Translations under genes and position numbers: made by a program
Assembly (NCBI GenBank): GCA_013146195.2
Contig: CM028384.1
Span: 72,887,990-72,951,989 of the forward strand
Direction of reading: 5' to 3'
DNA from: Codonopsis lanceolata
Taxonomy: Eukaryota; Streptophyta; Magnoliopsida; Asterales; Campanulaceae
Length of the DNA: 64,000 nt
Part shown: one piece after another, positions 11,500 to 22,841 of the stretch
Layout of the letters: each line of letters opens with the position of its first letter
How positions within the stretch are numbered: position 1 is the stretch's first letter
The notes under the pieces: model-generated
What the model was told of the DNA's origin: nothing
Database searches by the model: none
Seen by the model: only the letters and a program-made list of their open reading frames with translations

Positions 11500-12300
11500 T
11501 AAAATAACTACGATATTTTTAATGAATCGTAGGCATGCTACGAAAGTTATTATTTTTGTACTGTAGTTCAATAGTTTAATTATAATGCGATTTATTAATT
11601 TTATTGTATTAATTTTGCACTGTGGTTCAATAATTTAACTGCTTAGTCTAATTGCACAATAGTTCATCAATTTTATTGAATTAAATTTTCCACCACGGTT
11701 CAATAGTTTAATTATGTAAGTCAAATTGTACCGTGATTTATCAATATTTATACCACGATTCATCAAGTTTATTGTATTAATTTTTACAATACGGTTCAAT
11801 AGTTTAATTGTGTAGTCTAATTGTACCGCGATTCATCAATTTTATTACATTATTTTTTGCACTGTGATTCAATAATTTAATTGTCTAATCTATTTGCACT
11901 GTGATTCATCAATTTAATTCAATATTTTTGTACTCCAATTCAAGATAGTTTAACTGTCTAATCTAATTGCACTGCGGTTAAAAATCGTAATGAAATAGAC
12001 TATGTCCTCAGTCGTTTTTTTCTTTCTCCTCCGTCGTAAGTTTTTCATTCCTCCTCATTCGTCTTCGTCCATACTGTGAAAATCTTCCAACCTAACACAT
12101 TTTCATTAAAGTTTCGTAATTAATAATTCAGAAAGTCGATCCTCGTTTCGTTGCGTAACAATAGTAATTTTCAAATCCAAAATGTGTTGCCGAAGCTGTT
12201 AAAGAAGACGATGATATTTTCGAACAATATTTTAAAAATTGATCCTTTACAATTAAAAAAATGAACGTTCAACTTTTAGGGATTAATTTTTTAAAAAAAC
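11500..12300 (-). mobile_element. ATCGCGG-minisatellite element, copy D (inverted)
   Basis: Reverse complement of copies A-B: the array (11520-11990, repeated TGCACTGTGGTTCAATAATT-type units) comes first, then the reversed purine tract (TTTTTTTCTTTCTCCTCCGT), then the reversed conserved segment (CAAAATGTGTTGCCG, AACAATATTTTAAAAATTG). It shows that the family inserts in both orientations. Confidence 0.5.
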
Positions 12301-12608
12301 GACTTGTCAGAATTTTATCTTATTGGTTAATTAGGTAGAACCCAATTCCACAGTTTGTGCCCATAGATATATGTTTAAATATTACCACAATTTATATTGT
12401 ATCATATGAGTATATTGATATTGTATCGTATGAATATGTCTCTTATAATAATCGTTTTACGGAATTTAATTTATAAGATGAAGTTTATTCTCTTACAACT
12501 AATTAATCTACGAACACACACTAAGTCAAGGGAATCTATCTTACGTATATAAGTTTTTGTCATACCATATATGTGTTAAGTAATTGCACCGTTTTATTCA
12601 TTTTGACT

Positions 12609-12942
12609 TAACTGAATAAATAACATACGAGATGGGGTTCATTAGAGAAAGATAGAGATGTTAATCGGTCTAGCCCTAACGGTTTCGATAATGGTTATAG
12701 TTTGTTCAAAAACTTAGCGGTTTCGGTTCAAATCAATGATTAAACCGTTTTTCCCAATTTCGAGGTGCTTATTTTAGCGTATTATACGTCCGTATATTAT
12801 ACTAACTATATTAAAGATGTTAATCGGTCCAATCCTAACGTATTATACCCATTATATTCTAATTATACTAAACCGTATGCAACTCAACCTAATTGAATAA
12901 ATAACATACGAGATAGGGTTCATTAGAGAAAGATAACTCGAT
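12609..12942. repeat. Local duplication with partial copies
   Basis: AATAAATAACATACGAGATRGGGTTCATTAGAGAAAGATA occurs at about 12614 and again at about 12896, and TGTTAATCGGTCYARYCCTAACG at about 12659 and 12818. Two block types in shifted order suggest a tandem duplication followed by deletion. Confidence 0.6.
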
Positions 12943-13407
12943 TTTGAAGTCTAATAACGTAAATTCTATCATTATATAATAATTTTTAAATTCTCAAGCA
13001 TGATTTGAAAGGAAGGAGATAAGTGTTGATTTAGTAAATAACTTGGTGGCGTTCAAACTACTTTAATATAGTGGTCCTAGTTTTAGTTTAGAGTGGTCGT
13101 CTATGTCTCCAATTATATGAACTCAGCTATGGTTTTCATCACTCTAATTCACATAAATGGGAGGTCAAGATCATGGACGAATGGGATTCAAAGAGAATCA
13201 AACTTTGTGTATAAGATAAGAAAATATGAGTATTGAGTAAATCAATCAAATGGGTGATTTTGAGGAGATGATTTATTCTTTGTTTCACCTCATTTGATTG
13301 TTGTAAAGGAATAGGGTATGGGTCCATTGACCTCACTGAGTGAGTTTGATCATTGATGTGATGATAAATGGATAAGTTTCACAAATGGAAAAAATAACTT
13401 AGTTAGG

Positions 13408-14885
13408 GGACCACTGAAACACTTGCCAAACAGGTCCTTATAGAGGCCTCATTTAAAAAAAAGGTGAGGCCTTGGTTGAACAGGACCACAAAGAAGCAGA
13501 GTACTTAACTAGAAATGCCTCCCTTCTGATAGAAAGAAAGAATCACAGGTCACCCCCACACAACAGGCAACAGCCATCAGAATATGAACTTATCCCTGCA
13601 GACTAGAGCAGAGTACCCACAAAATATTAACTTTTTTTTCAGGAAATAATATTTTATTTTCAGAAAATAAATATATTATTTTAGCAAATAATTTATTAAT
13701 TTTCAGGAAAAAAATTTAAGTCGAAATTATTTGTTTGTTTTCAAAAGATAAAATATTTTGTATTCGACAACGGCTAATTTTTTATTTTTGTTATTTTAAT
13801 AAATTTATAAAATATTGTTATTCATAACAAAAACGTATAATGAAATAATTGGTAGAGTTCAATAAGAAAGTATATTTGAAAATGCAAAATGAAACAACCG
13901 TAAAATCTAGTGATAAAGTACATTGGAACGAGTGAAACTAAAGAAAGGTTGTAAAATCAATTTATAAATATATACTCCCTCCGTCCCTAAATTATGATTC
14001 TCTTTTTCTTTTTTGTCCGTCCTAAAATAATTTTACATTTTAAAACTTATCTTTTTAGAACATTATTTTTACTTTACTCTTACTTTTTCATCCTACTTTA
14101 ATTATGAGCCACATACACATGAGCTTTAAAAGAAACTACACGTTAAACTAATATTAATAATCCAGTCAAATAAGTTTTTTTAAACGGTGCGTCGAATCAA
14201 CCATGACAATAAATTAGGGACGGAGGGAGTATATAAAGAGAAATTGATAAATAGTTATTTTAGAACCAATTTGAAAATACCTATATTTATTACCGTTTGT
14301 ATTTTCAAACTATTTTAGAAAAGAGTAGGTTTTATATAACATGATCTTAAAGATTAGGATCCGTGAGACGAAACTCTATCTTATTGTTAGTCTGTGATAT
14401 ACATGGTAAGTCTATCCAAAGAAATCTGTTTTATAAAAGATACCCTTAAGGTCAACTTTTTAAAGTTTTTGCCTTGAAAAAAACTACAACAAAACATTGA
14501 AATCGGTTAAAATCGACAAACCTTTCCAACTCCTCTGTCAAAGCAGCCACAATGGATACTAATGTAAAAGGACGGACCCTCATTGGAGCTTCTCTCAGGC
14601 AGAGGCTCAGCATAAGTCAAGAATGCAAAAAATCAATATTTAGATGATGCAAGTTTAAAAGAATCTGAAACAGAGGGACCACTGATATATATATATATAT
14701 TTTACCAAACATGTCCTTGTAAAAATGAGATACGAAAAGTGATAGTATAAAAAATCATGGAAAGGAGTAAATAAATCAAATCATACTGTCACATAAAAGG
14801 AGAAGGAGAAGGGATATAAAAAACCATGGAAAGAGAAAAATGAGAGAGGGGGACCACTGACATTGTGCTAAACGGGTCCTTATTA
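13408..14885 (+). repeat. Threefold GGGGACCACTGA...GGTCCTTA motif
   Basis: A block of 35-45 bases starting GGGACCACTGA and ending CAAACAGGTCCTTA-like occurs near 13408, 14668 and 14850. The last two copies also share an ATAAAAAAYCATGGAAAG lead-in. No ORF is associated. Function unknown. Confidence 0.5.
13975..14229. mobile_element. Stowaway-like MITE
   Basis: A 255-bp element with ends CTCCCTCCGTCCCTAAATTA and its inverse TAATTT-type end AAATTAGGGACGGAGGGAG, flanked by TA on both sides (13973-13974, 14230-14231). These ends are diagnostic of the Tc1/mariner Stowaway group. Confidence 0.85.
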
Positions 14886-14889
14886 TAAA

Positions 14890-16065
14890 TGTCAAAACTC
14901 AACTCACCATGTACATGTACGATTGGAGATTCCCTATCTTACCCTTTTCCAAAATTATACTCCTCATCTTGCATCACTAATTAAAACCCTAACAAACAAG
15001 TCACAATCATCTTCATCAATCAAACCAAAAGACAACCCCTTTTGTTGATTCTTGGAGAGAGGAGCTGATCGCTCACCTTGTTTACATAGATATTTTGTTT
15101 TGTGTTTTCTTTTTTTATACTCCCTCCGTTTTGGACAACAAATCTCATTTTAAAAATTAATTTTTTTCAAAATAAAAAAATATTAAATTCTCTTAATTTT
15201 TTGTTGGGAGAGTCTTATTACGAGAAATCCCTACGAATTGGACAAGTTGAACTTATAGAAACCTCAAAAATTCATTAGAAAGGGAGGATTGGAATCCACC
15301 AAGAAAAGTGAGAAGGTCCATATTTTATTGAATGATATTCGTATGTAGGATAAGATTCTTTTTACAACTAGGAAAATTGAGAAACAAGTTAAGACTTCAT
15401 AAAAATTAGTCTAACTTATATACAAATACTATATGACTGATTCAATATCTAAATCTACTTCTTTAATAAGAACCGCACGTAACCTCTTAAACATATAAAT
15501 GATAACTGGAATAAAAATAAATCTAAATAAAATTATAACCCAATATCAAATATTATCCTACTACTTCGCAAATTCAAAAAAAAAGTATTTGCTTATTATT
15601 TAAAAGCAAAAACTAAGGAAAGATGGTTTTATGAGTACTTTATGTAAAACAGATTCCATTCATTTTACATATCATGTGTTATTGAGTTAAATAGTAAGAG
15701 AATTTGTGTTACAAATTAAGATCTGTAAGACGGTTTTACTACGTGAGACTTACTCTTATTCGTTCTATAGAGAAACAACCATTGTTATTCTCTAAAGTTA
15801 TTTTTTGGCTTATGGATGGTGATGTGGGAGCAATTCAAATTGGTATTAAGATATAGTTCATTAAATCTAGTTATTTCTAATTACATTGTAATTTTTGGAA
15901 TTATAATTTATAGGATAGTATTTTTATATTTAAAGATAGATTTAACCATTTTAATGACGTTTTATAGTCCTATAGGTTACTATATTGGTTAGACTAGTTA
16001 GTAGAAAATTTTAACTTGTTTGCCAATTTTTATGAGTCTTATAAATATCCTCATGGTAACTCCTA
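14890..16065. other. Intergenic, no gene seen
   Basis: At 14960-15060 a CT/CA-rich stretch (CATCTTCATCAATCAAACC) looks like a plant 5' UTR, but no ORF follows. At 15118 a single Stowaway-type end (ACTCCCTCCGTTTTGGACAA) has no partner, so it is a broken MITE. The rest is AT-rich. Confidence 0.4.
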
Positions 16066-16074
16066 TTTTATTAA

Positions 16075-17740
16075 GGGCAAATCGCAGCATTGGTCCCTCA
16101 ACTATAGGTCGGTCACATTACTAGTCCCTAAACAATTTTTTGTCAAATTTGGGTCCTTCGAGTATGAAATTTTCAAAACTACAGTCTTTTTTGTGGATGC
16201 CATTAAAAAATTATTATTAAGTTGCCATGTGTTTCACACGTGCGTTAAGTAAGGGTTAAAATAAAAAATTTCCAAGTTTAACTTATATCACAATTTTCAA
16301 TCAAATCCCTAGGGTTTGAAAAAAGATCCAAAGGTCTTCTTCCCCAAATGTTTTGGAAAGCCACTAGATTTTTTGCCACAGTCTCCTCCCTTTCAAACCC
16401 TAAGTAATGGTGTCCCCCCCCCTCGGCCAGTAGACCCCGCCATCTAGAGAGAATGCCGCCATCACTAACATCCCGAACAGTCTTAAAAATAGAGGATTTT
16501 GACCTTATTATTTCTAAAAAGAAGAAATTTTGGAAAAGAAATCATGTATTCAATTTTAAGCCTCATTCCTCTCCATGATTCATGGATCTCATATAGCATG
16601 TTGTTTATGCAAATCTTAGTTTCGCAGCGAAACTGATATCGATAAGCAATGGCGGTCGATTACAAGCAGAGACAAACCCTACCGCTATACTCTAAATCAA
16701 AACTAAAGACGATAACGCTCATGGCAAAGAGATCGAAGAGGAAAAGGACGAAGTACAATACTACAACATTTCCCTCCCAAATTTCCAGGGAGGTTCCTAG
16801 ACATTTAAGACCACGGCCAAGCTCTGTTACAACGTCAAAATCGACCTCAGAGTCGTCGTCACCTCCTTCAACCACCATCGCTTCGGCCATTCGCACGCCT
16901 AGGGCTGGCGATTGTGTGTGTCAGGTCGGGTCGAAACGGGTCATAACCCGTTATGACACAAATATTAAATAGATCAAAATGGGTTGGGTCAGAACGGGTT
17001 GGGCCAAAACAGGTAATGGGTCGACCATTCTCACCCTACATTTTCCACCAAAAAACATATTTTTTCATAACAAAAAATTTATGGGTCAAAATGGGTAATG
17101 AGCCGAAACGGTAAACGGGTCGAAACGGATCGACCTATTTCGACTCGTGAAAATTTTCAAATCAGGCTGAATTGGGTAATTTTCAAGTTAGATTGAGTAG
17201 ATTAACGGGTTTTAGGTTGAAATTACCACCCCTACCCACGCTTAGTTATTTAACGGGCCATAAAATTTGATGGTCTAAATTCTCATTTCTTTGTTAATTT
17301 AAGTTTCATTTGAGTTCAATCAGCCTTGCCAAGCTGACCCATCCCTCCTCTAATCAAGTGTTTCCTATTTCCAATTTCGATTCCATTAATTTCCTCCCCC
17401 CTCAAATTGTGTTCAATTTTGACGAATTTTTGAAGAAATATCACTGGCTATTAATAGTATGGAAGAACTTGGGGACTGTCGGGATTTTAGGCGTATGTTT
17501 GATTGTACGCCTGTGATGAAAGGAAACTGATTTTGGGATAAAAATTTGGTGGTTTCCCAAAATATTTGGGGAAGAAGACCTTTGGGTCTTTTTTCAAAGC
17601 CCAAGAATTTAATTAAAAATTGTGATATAAGTTAGGTTTGTAAAATTTTCATTTTAGCCCTTACTTAACGTTCGTGTGAGACACATGACAACTTAATGGT
17701 GATCGACCTATACTTGAAAGACCAATGCTGCAATTTACGC
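16075..17740. mobile_element. Mutator-like non-autonomous element with long inverted ends
   Basis: The left end GGGCAAATCGCAGCATTGGT is matched by the inverse of the right end (GCGTAAATTGCAGCATTGGT), and the similarity runs about 300 bases inward on both sides (for example AAAGGTCTTCTTCCCCAAAT on the left and its inverse on the right). A perfect 9-bp target duplication, TTTTATTAA, sits at 16066-16074 and 17741-17749. Long inverted ends plus a 9-bp duplication are the hallmark of MULEs. No transposase is present. A nested hAT MITE occupies 16900-17234. A 107-codon frame (16649-16972) reads MAVDYKQRQTLP and on into the nested MITE; it could be captured sequence but has no recognised domain. Confidence 0.8.
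16900..17234. mobile_element. hAT-like MITE nested in the Mutator-like element
   Basis: The left end TAGGGCTGGCGATT and right end AATTACCACCCCTA are inverted (YAGGGGTGGYAATT type). The body consists of GGGTCGAAACGGGTCA-like repeats. Flanking octamers CGCACGCC and CCCACGCT agree at 6 of 8 positions, consistent with an aged 8-bp duplication. Confidence 0.65.
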
Positions 17741-18827
17741 TTTTATTAATGAAATTCTTGTCTTTTAGTACCAAATATGATAAATCGATAAACAACCAAA
17801 GATCATCGACTATTGGAATAATAATTCAACCGCAGATATCGAAGATTTGGTCGTTCAGCTTAGGTAACAATTTTCAATTGTTCCAAATACTAGGAAATCA
17901 AGAGTAAGACAAATAATAAAAGTCATCTTTAAAATTCTTTATTAAATTTGTCCCCATAAAAAATTCCATTTCTAAAATATTAAAAGGTTAGATCATACCA
18001 TCTACTTTCCTTGGGTTCAGTCCATTATCAATCGGATCCCTTCTTGTTTCAGTAACCTCATTTTCCACCCCTCTTCTAGAGGTTTATGCACTTAATCCTC
18101 CTCTTTGTTAGTCAACCGTTAATTTATCTTTAATGGTCCTAAGGAAGGGAGTATTGGAAAGAGATTTAATTAGAGATATTAGACTTTCTACATTTCAACT
18201 CCCCCAGACCCAAAGGCCACCCACAAGGTTTTAGTCAACTGTTTATTATTTGACTAACATTGATCTTAAATGTTTCAATGTTTCATTGTTTCAACTTTCA
18301 ATTCCACTTATTTATTTCTAAAGACACATATTTAGGGCTTCCAATAATCACAGCCAAAAGCAACCTAGCTATAACTAAAACTCCAACAAAGACATATAAT
18401 CTTGCCTCGCTTCGACTTGCACTTGACTAAACCCAACCAAAACCACATTGTACCAACTCGATCTCGATTTTATATTTTTTTATTTTCTAGCGAGTAATGC
18501 TCCTAGCACCAGCAATGGTCTACACTCTACAGTCACGACCATTGATGTCTTCTTAACACCTTCTTATGGGACACCAAACATCACTGGGAAGCTGTAATTT
18601 TCAATCTAATGCATGTTAGAATCCAAACTCTTAACACCAAGTTGGCTTTTAAAAATTCCAATGTTGAAATTATAAACACGGAAATCATACCTACCATTTG
18701 ACTTCTCTTCTCTTTTTGCCACTTAGATCTTGCAAGAACTTTGTCAATGTTAGTACATTCGGTTGTTTGGTTGTAGTTATTTATTGAAGATAACACTCTA
18801 CTTGACTATGGCTTCAACATTAAACTA

Positions 18828-18830
<3 letters not shown>

Positions 18831-18876
<46 letters not shown>
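18831..18876. repeat. (AT)n microsatellite
   Basis: About 22 AT dinucleotides. Confidence 0.9.
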
Positions 18877-18879
<3 letters not shown>

Positions 18880-19219
18880 ACATATGATTCACATTTCCGG
18901 CAATATTTTTGCTTTGTTCGACTCCGTTGATGAGAGATAATTGGTAGATTGTTATGGGGTTGTATATATAATTAAGAAAATGGTTTGACTAACACATACT
19001 TTAAAGACACATCATTGGTATAGAACTTTAGAAGGTTTTGCATCAGTAGTTACGTTAGTGACTTTAGAAATTATGAACTCTGTATAAGAAAAAGAAACAA
19101 GGTACGTTACTGCGAATGTCAATACTAGAAGGAGCCTCTCTGATATTTTATCAAACATCAGGGAGGGTATATAGTACTTAACCAAAATGAAAAGAGTAGA
19201 AAAGGACATGATAATTCCC

Positions 19220-19740
19220 GTCGGGTGACGACTGACGGAAGGTTAGAGAGAGAGTAGGTAGGGGGACCAAGCCCATGTCACGACACGTGGTTGACGGAGT
19301 ATTTGGATTTTTGAGCAACAAATAGCAGCTTCCACTGGTCCCCACAGTCTAAAAGAAAATTGGGACCACTGAGGAGCGCGTGAATTCCTTACTGTTTGTG
19401 GACTTTGTGCCGCCGGCACCTCAGAGAAGACAGACGTCCGCGAAAAAGTTGTGTGTGTTTTGTTTTTGGGTTAGGGAGACGGGGGATATAGGCTTCAGAC
19501 AAAGTACACTTGGTGAGGGGGAAAGAGTCAAGGTGAGTGGGGTCCATCTCATTACACGTGGTTAATCTTGATTGGGTGGTCATTTTAAGCGTGCTTCTGT
19601 GGGGTATGAAACTTGTGGTTCCTTAGAGGAGAGACTGACAGGTGTAATTTGTACGGATTCGGTAGTAGCGGGTGGATAACAGGGGGAAACGTCATATGAA
19701 AAGAAGAAAAGCTAGGCCCTTGCCGGTCTCTTTCTCCCTT
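19220..19740. promoter_or_regulatory. G-box-bearing island without an attached gene
   Basis: Two perfect CACGTG G-boxes at 19284-19289 and 19555-19560 share the context ACACGTGGTT, the first followed by a W-box core TTGAC. The stretch is clearly less AT-rich than its surroundings. This looks like a promoter or relic promoter, yet neither strand shows a convincing ORF. G-boxes bind bZIP/bHLH factors; activity here is inference. Confidence 0.3.
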
Positions 19741-19917
19741 CCTCCCCTCGTCTCGTATTTTCCTAAGTTAAGGTTAATGGATTCTTCGTCTAATTGGACC
19801 AATTAGAAACGATTACATACTGTATATGTTCTTCCCGGTTCACTATACTGTAGCATTTAATCAAATGTTTATGTATATGTACATGCTTTTTTTAAAAAAA
19901 TATTTCTTAATACAATA

Positions 19918-20323
19918 CTAGATCTATGACACGATACTTGTATAACTGATTTCGTCGATTGAAATGACAGTGTCTAAATAGAATGTGTGATTTAAAAAAA
20001 TATTACAGTTGAAGAGTACATTGCTTCAAGTGATAGTTAAAGGATTGATATTTTATAATGGATAACTGTTCAGAAGATTAACCGTAGGGTGTAACTTTGT
20101 AATGTGAAGATAAAACATAAAGAGAAGAAAAATGGATAACTACTCATAATATTAATTGTAGGGGGTGACTTGTAATAGGGAAACACAAAATAATGACTTA
20201 AAATGGATAACTGCTCACATATGATAATGTGAAGGTGAATCTCAACTGTTAATTTTTTAAAGATAATTTAATCTTAACCTCTGAATAACTCTAATCAACT
20301 ACCTAGCTATTTTATAATATAGA
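19918..20323 (-). mobile_element. Helitron-like element, short (minus orientation)
   Basis: Read on the minus strand it starts TCTATATTATAAAATAGC at 20323 and ends in CTAG next to a T (plus-strand ACTAG at 19917-19921). A 5' TC and 3' CTRR between A and T are Helitron signatures. The hairpin before the 3' end is weak. Internally a ~75-bp unit with GGATAACTRYTCA repeats at about 20060, 20132 and 20204. Confidence 0.45.
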
Positions 20324-21231
20324 CTAAATTTCGTGCCCGTACCTAAGGAACGGTGTTAGTATGGACGTAATCAATGTATGCAGTGAATATGATGCAAATA
20401 AATTAATAAAAAATATTATTAAAGAGATAACAAATATTATTGGCTGTAAAATTTTGTAACTAATCAAAAAAAAGTATAATTAAATGTCTAAAAACATTCT
20501 CTCTCCCACACACACACCAACTCAACACATGTTAATTGAAATAAACTTAAAAATGAAAATCTCAACAAACAAAAACCATAAAATAAATTGAATGAGACAG
20601 AGTGAACACACAAAAGATTATTTGAAATCGAAATCATAAAGATTTCAGACCAATAAAGGAAATTTAGCAATTTTTTAAAGAAAGAAATTAAAATACAAAT
20701 ATTTAAAATTACAAAACTTACGAACAATTTTTAAAAAAAATAAATCTTGGTCGGACAAATTCAATTGAGATTCAGTTGAATACGATAACAATCAATTAAA
20801 AAACTACAAACTAAATATTTGTAAAACAGTAAATCTAGGCGGGACAAAAAAAAACGAGATAAAAATTAATTTGATTCAGTTAATTAGGATGAAAATCAAT
20901 TAAAAACCACAAAACATAGTAAAACAGTAAAACAATAAATTTTAAGTTAGGTGTAACGGCCTGTCAAGAGAAGTTGGATAATTATGGTCGTAATAATCTC
21001 CCAGACAACAAATTGGATAAAAATAAAATTACAGCTGTAAGATCTCATTAAAACAATAACCTTCATTTACATCCTTATTCAGTAATATTCTAAAACAATA
21101 ATAGTCATTCAACTGCACATATTAATGTAAGATTTAATCGTGACCGTATGATTTCAAAAAAATTAAATCTCGGTCTTTGAATAGCTTTTACTAATTATAC
21201 ACATATAATCTAATATCTATTATAATATAGA
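20324..21231 (-). mobile_element. Helitron-like element abutting the previous one
   Basis: On the minus strand the 5' end is TCTATATTATAATAGATATT at 21231 after an A. The 3' end carries a hairpin (CCGTTCC / GGTACGG) followed by GCACGAAATTTAG. The 5' end closely resembles that of the 19918-20323 element, placed directly head to tail with it. A diverged second copy of its 3' half lies at about 56690-57190. No Rep/helicase coding, so non-autonomous. Confidence 0.5.
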
Positions 21232-21472
21232 TTGTCTTATTTAATTTAGCATACAAATTGAGGAATAATGGATTTATTATCAGTATTAGAACGTCATTCA
21301 TTTTTCAATAATACCTATACGAGAGTGGGTCTATAACAAATAGACATGTGGTGTTACAACCTAAGACATTCTTACCAACTTAAATACATATATGTGTACA
21401 TTTCAGCCATGCATGGTTTATTTAAATTGCTTTAATGTAACCGAAAGAAGACAGTTTTTGGATGGTGTGGAG

Positions 21473-21767
21473 TAGAGGTGGCAATTTTTGCCCGCGTCCA
21501 TTTATCCGTCCAGACCGTCCAATAAATAATGGGTATGGGCACACCTAAAATTTTAAATGGGCACAAATGGACATGCCCACTAGGGCACATTGATTATGAT
21601 TGGTTAAATGGGCGCCCACTTGGGCACCCATACTAAAACTCATTAACTTTCTCTTCTAATTTTGTTTTATCAATTACATACATAATTATAAAATATTTAA
21701 GATTAATAATGACATTTAATATAATTAATATATTTATATTGTACACTCACTCTTCCAACCACCCCCA

Positions 21768-21826
<59 letters not shown>

Positions 21827-22761
21827 GTACACCTGCCCTTCCAACCGCCACCCACACCCCAAAATTGCAAAGCAAAACATGGAATGTTATTCTATGACTC
21901 TGTACCCTTAAATGAAACACAACATCACTCCCAAATTGTTCAATTTTTATAACTCTGTAAATATCCGTCCTTGTTACACTATAAATAGATTCATAGCGGT
22001 TTTGTGAGCAGTGTGCAACATGCGACATTCTTATTTGCTCGAACCTTCTCATATATATTTGTACATGTGGCTTAGTTAGCTTGTTCAGTTTTTTGTCAGG
22101 TTTCCACTCGTGTGTTTGTCTATTGGGTTTCAGCGAAATTAAAAATCTAACCACAAAATAGAAGATTGAATTGGGGATTACAACAACAAAAATACATTTT
22201 TACATACTAATACATAAAACTATTAGTAAAAATTAAAATGCAATTTCGAAGAAAAGTTATTTTCTTCACAAACTACTACTTCCGTTCTTAGTTCATTTGT
22301 CACATTTTATTAGATCCCTAATACTAACTACTCTGTTATTAGTGTCATATGTGTTAAAGAGAAGAGAACATAGAACTCTAATACTAACTACTCTGTTCCA
22401 CCTAAACGTCCACGTTTGAAAAGTTAATTAATAAGAAGTTATATTAATATAATTGGAGTTAGTCTTAATTACAAAAATATACTTTAGCACAAGCAATATG
22501 TCGGTCTTTTCCAATTATTGTGATTGTAATTATATACATATATGGTTAGTTGTAACTTTTGATAATTTTTAGTAAAAAAATTTATTTTTTTGTAATTTTT
22601 ATATTTATTTGATAAGTGCATGTTAATGAGTAAATGGGCGCCCATGCCCATTTAGTGCCCGCCCATATATGCCCATACTATTAAATGGACACTTACTTGC
22701 CCGCCCATTTGAGCCCGCCGCCCATTTAAGCCCGCCCATGCCCGCCCATTTGCCACCTCTA
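21473..22761. mobile_element. Non-autonomous hAT element with perfect 8-bp target duplication
   Basis: The left terminus TAGAGGTGGCAA is exactly inverted at the right terminus (TTGCCACCTCTA). The octamer GTGTGGAG flanks both sides (21465-21472, 22762-22769). Subterminal regions are dense in GCCCATTTR/GGGCGCCCA repeats facing each other, as expected for hAT transposase-binding arrays. There is no transposase ORF. The CA/TA microsatellite at 21770-21826 is internal, and ORFs across it are artefacts. Confidence 0.85.
21770..21826. repeat. (CA)n(TA)n compound microsatellite
   Basis: About 16 CA units run directly into about 12 TA units inside the hAT element. Confidence 0.95.
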
Positions 22762-22841
22762 GTGTGGAGGGAGTAAATATTTTTTAATTATCAACTGTAT
22801 TTAATTTCTTATTCACTTTGAAAACGAAATTGTTTTTAAAA

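Larger units (their letters stand above)
17750..19917. other. Intergenic, with a promoter-like GC-richer island
   Basis: No supported gene. A (TA)n run lies at 18831-18876. From about 19220 to 19740 base composition shifts and two G-boxes occur; that island is listed separately. The short ORFs here have no recognisable content. Confidence 0.4.

Noticed and set aside
13540..13560. CACAGGTCACCCCCA resembling miR398
   Set aside because: Only about ten core bases agree, the 5' part does not, and no complementary arm is present nearby.
21709..22154. 62- and 128-codon frames near 21.7-22.1 kb
   Set aside because: They cross the CA/TA microsatellite inside a hAT element and show no domain.
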